From Cognatitamlana onchidii (GTDB lineage Bacteria; Bacteroidota; Bacteroidia; Flavobacteriales; Flavobacteriaceae): a stretch of DNA of 64,000 bases. Shown piece after piece: positions 9,489 through 17,190 of the stretch (its first letter is position 1; every line of letters starts with the position of its first letter). The stretch is taken from NCBI RefSeq assembly GCF_004804355.1, contig NZ_SRWZ01000002.1, positions 1-64,000 of the forward strand. Direction: 5' to 3'. The notes beneath the pieces were generated by a model, which saw nothing but the letters and a program-made list of their open reading frames with translations, was not told where the DNA came from and did no database searches. The position numbers and the translations under genes are program-made.

Positions 9489-10190
9489 TTATTTGGATTC
9501 TTGTTTAATTTCATTAATAAACCTTTCTAGTTCTTTACCGTATTTAGAATTTTTTACTTCTGGAGTTAACGATTGGTTTATCGTATCTAACAACTCAATT
9601 CTAGCATCGTAGATCTCTGAAAGAGCTAGGTATGGAGATACCTCGCTATCGTTATTATTAATTGCAAAATTAACGATGTATAAGTACTTTCTTCTTAAAG
9701 CTCCACTTTGCTCTTTTTCTATAGCTTTTAATTTAATCGTATCATTATTTTTCTTTGCATCGAAAGCTTCTTTGAGTAAGTCGAGGTTTCTATTGTTACT
9801 TTTTGAAATAAAGGTTTGATACTCTTCAAATACTTTTTGTTGCTTAGAACCTTTAATTTTAGCATCAAAAGCAAAGTTTTTCAAAGAAGTGTTTATTTCT
9901 GTAATGCCTTTATCAGCAAAAAAACTGATTCTATCTTTTTCAGAGCTATTTTTATCTAAATAAAGAAAGAACATTTCAGGGGATTCAACATGTCCATGGA
10001 GTTCAAAATTTGAATTGCCGTTAACAACAACTGAGTCTACCGTAACTAAGGAGGTGTCTTTAATCTTCTTTAAGTATATGATACCTTTTTTTAATCCCTT
10101 TACATCAACTTTTACGGTTAAATTATTTGATTTAGTAGAGCAAGACATTGCAATTAGAACAACAAATACGGAAATAATTTTTTTCATCAA
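9489..10190 (-). CDS. DUF4369 domain lipoprotein
   Basis: 233 residues with a lipoprotein signal ending IAMSC, so Cys17 is the likely lipidated residue. Residues about 24-110 form a beta-rich DUF4369-type domain (LTVKVDVKGLKKGIIYLKK), followed by a charged helical region. In Bacteroidota this domain is often found at the N-terminus of thioredoxin-like lipoproteins, but no CxxC thioredoxin motif is present here. Predicted to be attached to the inner or outer membrane. Function unknown. The start could be the second Met. Confidence 0.82.
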   Translation of the reverse strand: MMKKIISVFVVLIAMSCSTKSNNLTVKVDVKGLKKGIIYLKKIKDTSLVTVDSVVVNGNSNFELHGHVESPEMFFLYLDKNSSEKDRISFFADKGITEINTSLKNFAFDAKIKGSKQQKVFEEYQTFISKSNNRNLDLLKEAFDAKKNNDTIKLKAIEKEQSGALRRKYLYIVNFAINNNDSEVSPYLALSEIYDARIELLDTINQSLTPEVKNSKYGKELERFINEIKQESK

Positions 10191-10237
10191 GAATAATAAA
10201 TTTTGAAGGCAAATATCATATAATTATTAAATAAAAG

Positions 10238-11542
10238 CTAACCTCCTGACGCAATTTTCATAAGTTCTGCGCACAGCATAGCACCATAGGTTCCCACAAC
10301 ATATCCAAATACTGCGAGAAGCACACCTACCGTTGCAAGCGACGGATGAAATGCAGAGGCAACAACCGGAGCTGAGGCCGCACCTCCAATGTTTGCTTTG
10401 CTTCCAACAGCTAAGAAAAAATAGGGAGCTTTAATAATTTTAGCCACTAAGAGCAGTAAAGAAACATGAATACTCATCCACACTAATCCCACAACAATTA
10501 AACCTGGATTTTCTGTTACCGTGGTAAGATCCATTTTCATACCAATACTAGCAACCAAAATATAAATAAAAACACTGCCTATTTTACTTGCGCCAGCCCC
10601 TTCGTATTGTTTGAGCTTTGTGTAAGAAAGTAATATGCCTAATGCTGTTGCTATGGTTATCATCCAAAAAAACTGGGAGCCAAAAGATGACATGGTAGAG
10701 GATTTATCGTTTATAGCATCAAAATTTGATTTTAAAAATACTGATAGCGAATTGGCACCATAATGTGATAAACCGACAACCGCAAATGCTATGCCCAGAA
10801 TAATCATATAATCAGCTAAAGTAGGACTTCTAGAAATCTTATTAGCATAAGAAGACACGCGCTCTTTTAAAGTTTCAATGGCACTATTGTCGGCTTTTAG
10901 CCATGCGTCAATTTTATCCGATTTTCCAATACCCAATAGTAAAATAGCCATCCAAATATTAGCTACTACAATATCCACGATAACCATGCCAGCATAATTT
11001 TTAGTATTATACTCATAAATTTCAAGCATGGCAGCTTGGTTTGCACCTCCTCCAATCCAGCTACCTGCTAAAGTGGCTAGTCCTCTCCATACAGCGTTAG
11101 GTCCTACACCTCCAACAGTTTCTGGAGAGATAGCTGAAATTATTAATATGGCAATAGGACCTCCAATGATTACGCCAATAGTCCCAGTTAAAAACATAAT
11201 AAGTGCTTTTGGTCCTAGATTGAATATGGCTTTTAAATCAATACTCAAAGTCATGAGGACAAGAGCAGCAGGTAATAAAAATCTACTGGCTAAGTAATAG
11301 ATTTGTGAATGATGCGTTACTGTTTCTCCAGATTCATTAACAACGGTCCATTCGGGAGCAATAATTCCAAGGGTGGTTAATGTCCCAGGAACCATGTAGG
11401 CCATAAGCAATGCTGGAATATATTTATAGAATTTTTTCCATAAGGTATTAGAACTTGTTGAGGTGTAAAATACAAACCCTAAGGAAAGCATGAGAAGACC
11501 AAACATTATAGTGTCCTGTGTAAATAAAGGTTGATTATTCAT
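10238..11542 (-). CDS. DUF819 family integral membrane protein
   Basis: 434 residues with about 11-12 hydrophobic segments and the glycine/asparagine-rich motif GSWIGGGANQAAM around residues 158-170, repeated in spirit near the C-terminus (GSKANIGGAASAPVVASAF). This pattern and length fit DUF819 (YjcL-like), whose substrate is unknown; the family resembles secondary transporters with two inverted halves. It is transcribed alone or with the lipoprotein gene 47 bp downstream. Its 5' side faces a gap with candidate RNA genes. Confidence 0.85.
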   Translation of the reverse strand: MNNQPLFTQDTIMFGLLMLSLGFVFYTSTSSNTLWKKFYKYIPALLMAYMVPGTLTTLGIIAPEWTVVNESGETVTHHSQIYYLASRFLLPAALVLMTLSIDLKAIFNLGPKALIMFLTGTIGVIIGGPIAILIISAISPETVGGVGPNAVWRGLATLAGSWIGGGANQAAMLEIYEYNTKNYAGMVIVDIVVANIWMAILLLGIGKSDKIDAWLKADNSAIETLKERVSSYANKISRSPTLADYMIILGIAFAVVGLSHYGANSLSVFLKSNFDAINDKSSTMSSFGSQFFWMITIATALGILLSYTKLKQYEGAGASKIGSVFIYILVASIGMKMDLTTVTENPGLIVVGLVWMSIHVSLLLLVAKIIKAPYFFLAVGSKANIGGAASAPVVASAFHPSLATVGVLLAVFGYVVGTYGAMLCAELMKIASGG

Positions 11543-11600
11543 ATAGGTATTTCAAATAAAAAGACAATATATGAAAAAGATAAAGGCTTCCAATGTTTGT

Positions 11601-11616
11601 TTGGCATGACTTTTGC
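11601..11616 (+). promoter_or_regulatory. Sigma-54 (RpoN) type -24/-12 promoter
   Basis: TTGGCATGACTTTTGC has GG and GC dinucleotides separated by 10 bases, as in the consensus TGGCAY-N5-TTGC. It points rightward, away from the DUF819 gene and toward the terminator at 11709. Transcription would start near 11628. Confidence 0.7.
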
Positions 11617-11627
11617 GATTTAATAAT

Positions 11628-11740
11628 TGATTGCAATTTTTAATAGGTTTATCGAGTGGTTACTTTAAACTTTATAATTGTAATACATATTTTGGTTGGT
11701 TAGTTAGTAAAAAGCACCCTTAAATAAGGGTGCTTTTTTA
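11628..11740 (+). ncRNA. Candidate small RNA driven by sigma-54
   Basis: The span from the predicted start to the terminator is about 113 bases with no start codon followed by a usable frame. The only supports are the promoter match and the strong terminator, so the gene is inferred. No known RNA family was recognised. Confidence 0.5.
11709..11740 (+). terminator. Strong intrinsic terminator of candidate sRNA
   Basis: AAAAAGCACCCTTA and TAAGGGTGCTTTTT form a nearly perfect palindromic stem with a two-base centre, ending in T-rich sequence. The palindrome could act on either strand. Confidence 0.85.
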
Positions 11741-11898
11741 GTTTTAATGATTAAAAGTAGGTGTTTTTCACGATGATAAAAACAACCTTTTAGGTGCCTT
11801 TGGTCGATAATATCGGTGAAATCAACGTGAAATGTTAAAAAAAAGTGTATTTCATCGAATATAATAGCTTTTAATCGTTTTTATATTTTAAATAATTC

Positions 11899-11906
11899 TA
11901 TATTTG
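11899..11906 (+). promoter_or_regulatory. -7 element of a second candidate small RNA
   Basis: TATATTTG matches TAnnTTTG exactly. The -33 region is poor (no TTG at 19-21 bases upstream). Transcription would begin at about 11907-11914. Confidence 0.5.
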
Positions 11907-12055
11907 AAGTGTACTAAATAACACACTTTTTAGTTCAATGGATTAATTAATTAATATTTGCATTATGTTGTTGATGAGGAGACCCCAAATCTAGCATCAT
12001 AATATTAAAAAGCAAATTGAAAGGAAACCGAGTTTGAGGGAACTCGGTTTTTTTT
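11907..12055 (+). ncRNA. Candidate structured small RNA
   Basis: Downstream of the -7 box are a 5' inverted repeat AAGTGT/ACACTT (11907-11912, 11923-11928), a central one TGATG/CATCA (11972-11976, 11995-11999) with an alternative pairing ATTATG/CATAAT (11962-11967, 11998-12003), and a terminator hairpin. No open reading frame fits. The layout of 5' hairpin, central hairpin and terminator is typical of small RNAs. No known family was recognised. Confidence 0.5.
12025..12055 (+). terminator. Intrinsic terminator before convergent AlkB gene
   Basis: AAACCGAGTT (12025-12034) and AACTCGGTTT (12041-12050) form the stem, followed by T to 12055. The T-tract is strong only on the plus strand, which implies a plus-strand transcript ending here. 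Confidence 0.85.
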
Positions 12056-12647
12056 ATGCAATAATTCTAAATGTTAAATTAATACGTGGTCCTATCGGTT
12101 TTTTTGTTTTAGGGATTTGATGCAACCAATACTTTTGAGTGTTTCCCTTCATTATCAAGAGGCTGCCATGTTCTAAAACAATGCTTGCTTTTCGAGTTTT
12201 GTCATATCTATGTTTTAGTTTAAAAACTCTTTCAGATCCCAAGGAAACAGAAGCAATTAAAGGAGTGTGGCCTAACTCTTTTTCGTTATCGGCATGCCAG
12301 CCATTACTATCTTGTCCATCTCTATATAAGTTTGCTAAACAACTTGTAAATTCGGTACGCTGCTTTTTTTCTACAGTCTTTTTAATCTCTAACAGACTGT
12401 TTTTAAATGGCGAAGGAGTCATTGTAATGTTACTGTATTTATATGGTTTATTGTTGCTTGCAAAAAAAGCGGTAAGCCTAGGTTGTAAATATGATTTTCC
12501 AAAAACGGTTATACTATCGTGTTGCCATTTTATGGTTTTTATTAAATCACTAAAATAGAAATCGGACTTTTTTTTACTGAAAAAGTTTGAATAATAAACC
12601 AGAGTAGCATCCTTTAAATCTAAATTTAATGGTGTTTCAAATAGCAT
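12054..12647 (-). CDS. AlkB-type 2-oxoglutarate/Fe(II) dioxygenase
   Basis: A 197-residue enzyme of the AlkB family, which oxidatively removes alkyl groups from nucleic acid bases. Iron ligands are visible as His118-x-Asp120 (WHADNEK) and His176 (WLHQIPK). Arg188 and Arg194 (GPRINLTFR) bind 2-oxoglutarate. The sequence PRLTAFF with the later YSNITMTP resembles the short ALKBH2/3-like bacterial type rather than E. coli AlkB. It is transcribed divergently from the dipeptidase gene with 38 bp between start codons, and its stop codon abuts the terminator of the candidate RNA. Confidence 0.92.
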   Translation of the reverse strand: MLFETPLNLDLKDATLVYYSNFFSKKKSDFYFSDLIKTIKWQHDSITVFGKSYLQPRLTAFFASNNKPYKYSNITMTPSPFKNSLLEIKKTVEKKQRTEFTSCLANLYRDGQDSNGWHADNEKELGHTPLIASVSLGSERVFKLKHRYDKTRKASIVLEHGSLLIMKGNTQKYWLHQIPKTKKPIGPRINLTFRIIA

Positions 12648-12685
12648 GTTCTTTTATTTTCTAAATTAGCACAATTATAAGTTTT

Positions 12686-13351
12686 ATGAGGTATATACTA
12701 ATCTTTTTTATGTCTTTATGTTTTGAGAATGTTACTGGTCAAATACCAGATGGCTTTTCTTATGTTAAAGATGTTATCCCAGATATGGATGTAGACTTAC
12801 GTTATTTTTCATCAAACAATTTTGTTGGTAAACCAATAGATGGCTATCAATCAAATAGATTAATACTTACCACTGAAACCGCGGAGGCACTGAAGTTAGT
12901 ACATGAAGCTTTACAAGACCAAAATTTATGTTTAATGGTTTATGATGGCTATAGGCCGCAAAGATCCGTAAATCATTTTGTTAGATGGGCAAGAGCTTTG
13001 CACGATACGATTAAAAAACCTATGTTTTATCCTGATGTAAAAAAAAGAAACCTCTTTGAAAAGGGTTATATAGCTAGTAAATCTGGACATAGTAGGGGAA
13101 GTACAGTAGATTTAACTATTATAGATGGAAATACTGGGAAACCTTTGGATATGGGGAGTCCATTTGACTTTTTTGGAGAAGTTTCTTGGGTAAATTACGA
13201 TAATATTACTGATAAGCAAAAAGCCAATAGACAGTTGCTTCAAAACCTTATGAGTAAATATGGCTTTAGAAATTATCCGAAAGAGTGGTGGCATTTTACG
13301 CTAAAAGACGAGCCATACCCCAAAACTTATTTTGATTTTATAATAGATTAA
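12686..13351 (+). CDS. M15-family D-Ala-D-Ala dipeptidase (VanX/DdpX-like)
   Basis: 221 residues with a signal peptide (cleavage near VTG-Q). Every catalytic residue known in VanX is present at a constant offset of 19: Arg90 (YDGYRP), His135 and Asp142 (SGHSRGSTVD), Glu200 and His203 (EWWHF), corresponding to VanX Arg71, His116, Asp123, Glu181 and His184. It is expected to be a periplasmic zinc dipeptidase cleaving D-Ala-D-Ala, more likely for cell-wall recycling than glycopeptide resistance because no vanHA genes are nearby. It is convergent with the cupin gene 8 bp away. Confidence 0.92.
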   Translation: MRYILIFFMSLCFENVTGQIPDGFSYVKDVIPDMDVDLRYFSSNNFVGKPIDGYQSNRLILTTETAEALKLVHEALQDQNLCLMVYDGYRPQRSVNHFVRWARALHDTIKKPMFYPDVKKRNLFEKGYIASKSGHSRGSTVDLTIIDGNTGKPLDMGSPFDFFGEVSWVNYDNITDKQKANRQLLQNLMSKYGFRNYPKEWWHFTLKDEPYPKTYFDFIID

Positions 13352-13358
13352 CATGAAA

Positions 13359-13862
13359 CTAATCTCTTGTTAGTCTTTCAATAATTCTGGAATGCTCTGG
13401 AAATTCTTTTGTTAGGGATATTCTATTAGCAAGTTCGAAATCCTTAAAATCAAAACCAGGAGAGACTGTACAACCAAGTAAGGAATAGCTATTTGATTCC
13501 ATCACTTCGGCGGCGAACCAATTGTTAGCATTGACAATAAACTGAGGCGTTTCATAATTACTTAAATTATTGCCAATGATGATGTTTTTATATGCGCCTT
13601 TTGTATCTATTATATGTAACTTAATAGGAGCGCCTTTATAAAAATGCCAAATTTCATCTTGCTTAATTTTATGAAAGGCAGAAAACGTATTCGATGTTAG
13701 TAAAAAATATATACACGTTGAAAAGTTTCTTTTTCCAGTAAAACTTGGTCCTAAACTAATAGAATCTAATATTCCTGAACTTCTATAAGTTTCCCGATAA
13801 AAACCTCCCTCGGGATGCGGTAAAAGGTTAAGTTGTTTGGCTATTTTTTCTCCTTTACTCAT
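13359..13862 (-). CDS. DUF985 cupin-fold protein
   Basis: 167 residues beginning with the diagnostic LNLLPHPEGGFYRETYRS motif of DUF985 (cupin_5). The middle carries STCIYFLL, FHKIKQDEIWHFYKG and GCTVSPGFDFKDFEL, all typical of the family. The barrel probably binds a small ligand; the reaction is not established. It starts 12 bp after the DEAD-box helicase gene stops, so the two form one transcript. Confidence 0.88.
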   Translation of the reverse strand: MSKGEKIAKQLNLLPHPEGGFYRETYRSSGILDSISLGPSFTGKRNFSTCIYFLLTSNTFSAFHKIKQDEIWHFYKGAPIKLHIIDTKGAYKNIIIGNNLSNYETPQFIVNANNWFAAEVMESNSYSLLGCTVSPGFDFKDFELANRISLTKEFPEHSRIIERLTRD

Positions 13863-13874
13863 GGATATACTCTT

Positions 13875-15116
13875 TTAGTACCAGCGTTTCTTTTTCTTTT
13901 TTGAGGCTACACTTTTACGGCCTTTTTTATGTTTACTACCTGTTTTTTTCGATTTGTGAATTACAGGTTTTGCTTTGGGGTCTAGTGGATATGGATGATC
14001 CTCCATAACATCAAGTTGCAAGGAAATTAGCTGTTGGATGGTTTTTACATAGTTTTTTTCATCGGCAGAACACAGCGAATATGCAGTACCTGATTTTCCT
14101 GCTCTGGCTGTTCTACCAACTCTATGTACATAGGTTTCTGGAATGTTAGGTAAATCAAAGTTAATAACGGCATCTAAATTAGTAACATCAATACCTCTGG
14201 CAGCAACGTCTGTAGCAATTAAAATATTAATGTGCCCTTTTTTAAAATTATTTAGAGCCTCTTGTCTTGCAGTTTGACTCTTATCTCCATGAATACTATC
14301 TACGTTGTATCCATTTTTTAAAAGGGTCTTTTCTAACTTGTCAACACCAAATTTTGTACGTCTAAAAATAATAATATTACCTCTAATAGTGTTTCTTAAA
14401 AGATGTAAGCAGAGCTCAATTTTATTTCGTTTTGGGACATAATATAATAGCTGTCTAATCTGTGTTGAGGTAGATGAATTTTTGGCTACTTCTATGCGTT
14501 TGGGACCTGTTAGTATAGCATTTGCCAATTGTTCAACCTTATATGGAATGGTAGCCGAAAACAGTAGAATTTGTTTTTCTCTAGTACACAAGCGTTCTAT
14601 TTTTTTTACATCATAAATAAAACCCATATCGAGCATTAAATCTGCTTCATCCAGAACTAAGGTCTCAACATAATCTAGATTGATAATATCTTGCTTATGT
14701 AAATCTAACAGCCTTCCTGGAGTAGCAATTAAAATATCTACTCCTTTTTTAAGTATTTCCTTTTGGGGTTCAATGGAGGTGCCTCCGTAAACTACTGTGC
14801 TTCTTAAATTAGTATAGACACTATAGGTTTTGAAGTTTTGTTCAATTTGAAGGGCTAACTCACGGGTTGGACTAACAATAAGCGCTTTTATAGTTTTTCC
14901 TTTTTTTGCAACGTCCTGTCTGTCAAAAAGAAGTTGTAAAATAGGTAAGGCAAATGCTGCAGTTTTACCTGTGCCTGTTTGCGCAGAAACAATGATGTCG
15001 TTTTTCTCTAAAACAAGAGGAATTGTTTTTTCTTGAACTAGGGTAGGATTATCGTACCCAGCCTCAGCCACCGCCCTTAAAATAGGGCGCCTTAAATTTA
15101 AGTCTTTAAATGACAT
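13875..15116 (-). CDS. DEAD-box ATP-dependent RNA helicase (RhlE-like)
   Basis: 413 residues with all helicase motifs in order: Q-motif glutamine (about Gln28), AQTGTGKT (Lys51), PTRELALQ, GGTS, TPGRLLDL, DEAD (about 155), SAT, and HRVGRTARAG near residue 330. The C-terminal tail is highly basic (many Lys/Arg), as in RhlE-type proteins that bind RNA non-specifically. Expected roles are RNA unwinding in ribosome assembly, decay or cold adaptation. It shares a transcript with the DUF985 gene downstream. Confidence 0.93.
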   Translation of the reverse strand: MSFKDLNLRRPILRAVAEAGYDNPTLVQEKTIPLVLEKNDIIVSAQTGTGKTAAFALPILQLLFDRQDVAKKGKTIKALIVSPTRELALQIEQNFKTYSVYTNLRSTVVYGGTSIEPQKEILKKGVDILIATPGRLLDLHKQDIINLDYVETLVLDEADLMLDMGFIYDVKKIERLCTREKQILLFSATIPYKVEQLANAILTGPKRIEVAKNSSTSTQIRQLLYYVPKRNKIELCLHLLRNTIRGNIIIFRRTKFGVDKLEKTLLKNGYNVDSIHGDKSQTARQEALNNFKKGHINILIATDVAARGIDVTNLDAVINFDLPNIPETYVHRVGRTARAGKSGTAYSLCSADEKNYVKTIQQLISLQLDVMEDHPYPLDPKAKPVIHKSKKTGSKHKKGRKSVASKKKKKRWY

Positions 15117-15132
15117 GTAAGATTATTTGTAG

Positions 15133-15140
15133 CAAAGATA
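15133..15140 (-). promoter_or_regulatory. -7 element of the DEAD-box helicase gene
   Basis: Read on the minus strand this is TATCTTTG, matching TAnnTTTG, ending 16 bases before the helicase start codon. The -33 region is weak. Confidence 0.5.
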
Positions 15141-15157
15141 GTGCAAACTAGCCAACC

Positions 15158-15793
15158 TTAATTTAAATAGGTTTTAAGCTTATCACGTTTTTTCTTTGGA
15201 AGCGCGCTGTTATCTATTATTAATTTGATATGATCTTTATTTTTGTCTTTGCTAAATAATAAACTGAATAATTGAAAAATACTAATACTGTTTTTTGCTT
15301 TCTCAACAAGTTCTATCTTATCTCCTGTTTTTACATACCCTTCTTCCAAAATACGAACGTAGGTTCCGGAATATCCGTAATCAATAAACTGGTTTAAAAC
15401 ATTTTGATTATTAAATTTAACTCCAAATTTAAAGCATGGTTCGCGGGGCTGTGTTACCTGAACAAGTGTTTTACCAATTTTATAGATGTCACCTATATGA
15501 AGTTCCTTTTCATTAAGACTTGATACAGTTAGATTTTCACCAAACATGCCCCAGTTCCATTCTAAATTAGGGTATAAAGATTTCCAATAATTATAGTGAT
15601 CGGCAGAAAATATATAACAGGCTTTAAATTCTCCGCCATGAACCTTTCTATCTGCAATTTCATCATCTTGAACGCCTTGACTCCCTAATAGAATAGGTTC
15701 ATTAACTGGGTTTTTGTAAATACCTGTATTAATCTCTTTACCATTCCAAAAAATGGTCGTTGGTTTTGCAATATTAGTTGAGACTATTTCCAA
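15158..15793 (-). CDS. MOSC domain protein (YiiM-like)
   Basis: 211 residues of the MOSC fold. Visible motifs are VHGGEFKACYIFS, MFGENLTV and the conserved cysteine Cys120 in QPREPCFKFG, the proposed sulfur carrier. The C-terminal 60 residues are Lys-rich and match a 3-alpha-helix extension. Related YiiM proteins reduce N-hydroxylated bases with the molybdenum cofactor, but this member's substrate is unknown. It stands alone between the helicase and the PagL-like gene. Confidence 0.87.
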   Translation of the reverse strand: MEIVSTNIAKPTTIFWNGKEINTGIYKNPVNEPILLGSQGVQDDEIADRKVHGGEFKACYIFSADHYNYWKSLYPNLEWNWGMFGENLTVSSLNEKELHIGDIYKIGKTLVQVTQPREPCFKFGVKFNNQNVLNQFIDYGYSGTYVRILEEGYVKTGDKIELVEKAKNSISIFQLFSLLFSKDKNKDHIKLIIDNSALPKKKRDKLKTYLN

Positions 15794-15828
15794 AAAAAAT
15801 GTTTTTCTTGAAACTAAGATAGATAATT

Positions 15829-17103
15829 TTACCTTCTTGCAGGTTTTCTGTCTTTTAATTTAAATCTGTAAATATAACCTAGGCTAAGTTCTGTAAAATC
15901 TGCTTGTCCCAGGTTTGAATTGATGTATACGCCAAGAAAGGTATTATGTGCGGGAGAATTGTTCGTGTTTATAATGTAGTATTTCAATCCTAGTTTACTA
16001 GATACAGTTCTTTTAACTTCATAGTACCAATCTAGTTCTGCAAGAAAGAATACCGTTTTTTCGCCATCATAAAAAGAGTATCCTTGATTTAATTGATAGT
16101 CAATTTTATAGAAAGGTTTATAAACATTGAACCCTACATTCCATTCAATCCCTACATGACTTAGTAATAGTTCTGCACTGCCAAAAATCCCAAAATTTGT
16201 GGCGTATTTATACGGGTTTTCCCTAAAGTGCGGAACTTGTTCAGAAATCAATTCACCATCATCTTTAATATAGTCATAATAACCTTCTAAAAACCGATAA
16301 TACAAACCTCCACCAAACTTAAAAGTTTTGTTTATTACTTTTCCAGCCGATGCTGTGAACGTATAGACTTCTCTTTTAGTAATGTCCAATTCAGAAAGCA
16401 CGTTCTGCCCTATACCTGTTTGAAAATTGATAAATGTTTGTTTACTCCGTTCTTTATGTTTTTTTTCTTGTTCAGAGAGAGGGTGCTTAGCTTTTTTTTG
16501 CGATGGTATAAATGCAGATGCACTTACCAACAATGAGTTTAGGCCTTGGTTTGGCAATCGGGTATGCCCGTTGGAGTGGTGAAAATATCCTAGCCCTAGC
16601 CTCCAATTCATTCTAGAGGCCTTGTGCACATTATAATATAATACCGACCTAAAAGCCCAATTAAACTTTGTAGAAATTGCTCTGTTAAAAGGGTTGGATT
16701 CATTACTAAATTGTGTGTCAACATAGGCGCCTCCAACACCAACAGCTAGATTTAAGTTATCAGTTTTCTTTTTTAATAAACCAAATTCAAGGTAGGGTAT
16801 GAATGAATAAGCACTTCCTATTTTAGCATTGTTTCCAAAATTTGTATAGGACACGCTAAACCCTGATTTTGGCACCCCTAATTGCTTAACCCAAGCGGCG
16901 GTATTGTTTTTATTTAAACTACCCATGCTAAAAATAAACCCTGTCTGTAACCTAGTTTCAGGAAAATTGGTATTGGCTTCTAAGGTCTTACCAAGATAAA
17001 GCTCGGCATTGTAGAATAAATCACTTTTATTTGAGGGAGTACTTTGCCCATTAATTTGCGAGAAACAAAATAAGCAAAGGATAAACCTTAAACATGATTT
17101 CAT
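15829..17103 (-). CDS. Acyloxyacyl hydrolase / PagL-like lipid A 3-O-deacylase
   Basis: 424 residues with a signal peptide (about 1-20, ending NGQ) and an outer-membrane beta-barrel pattern throughout. The motif YFHHSNGHTRLPNQGLN (about residues 173-189) corresponds to the PagL active-site His-Ser segment. PagL enzymes remove the 3-linked acyl chain of lipid A in the outer membrane. At over 400 residues it is much longer than the roughly 150-residue classical PagL, so it carries a second barrel-like half. Enzymatic activity is inferred from this motif only. Confidence 0.8.
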   Translation of the reverse strand: MKSCLRFILCLFCFSQINGQSTPSNKSDLFYNAELYLGKTLEANTNFPETRLQTGFIFSMGSLNKNNTAAWVKQLGVPKSGFSVSYTNFGNNAKIGSAYSFIPYLEFGLLKKKTDNLNLAVGVGGAYVDTQFSNESNPFNRAISTKFNWAFRSVLYYNVHKASRMNWRLGLGYFHHSNGHTRLPNQGLNSLLVSASAFIPSQKKAKHPLSEQEKKHKERSKQTFINFQTGIGQNVLSELDITKREVYTFTASAGKVINKTFKFGGGLYYRFLEGYYDYIKDDGELISEQVPHFRENPYKYATNFGIFGSAELLLSHVGIEWNVGFNVYKPFYKIDYQLNQGYSFYDGEKTVFFLAELDWYYEVKRTVSSKLGLKYYIINTNNSPAHNTFLGVYINSNLGQADFTELSLGYIYRFKLKDRKPARR

Positions 17104-17190
17104 ACTGTAGTTTAGTTGTTTAAAAACTAAAGTAGTGATGTTTAATGGTTTCTAAAAATAACCGCTGTAAATTTAACTGTTGCTAAGAAT

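Larger units (their letters stand above)
11543..12053. other. 511-bp gene-free region with two candidate RNA units
   Basis: No credible protein is encoded on either strand. On the plus strand there is a sigma-54-like promoter and a terminator (11601-11740), then a -7 box, several inverted repeats and a second terminator (11899-12055). The part between them (11741-11898) is A+T-rich with no clear signal. Confidence 0.7.

Noticed and set aside
12686-13351. Glycopeptide resistance cluster
   Set aside because: Only the VanX-like gene is present; no vanH, vanA or two-component genes nearby.
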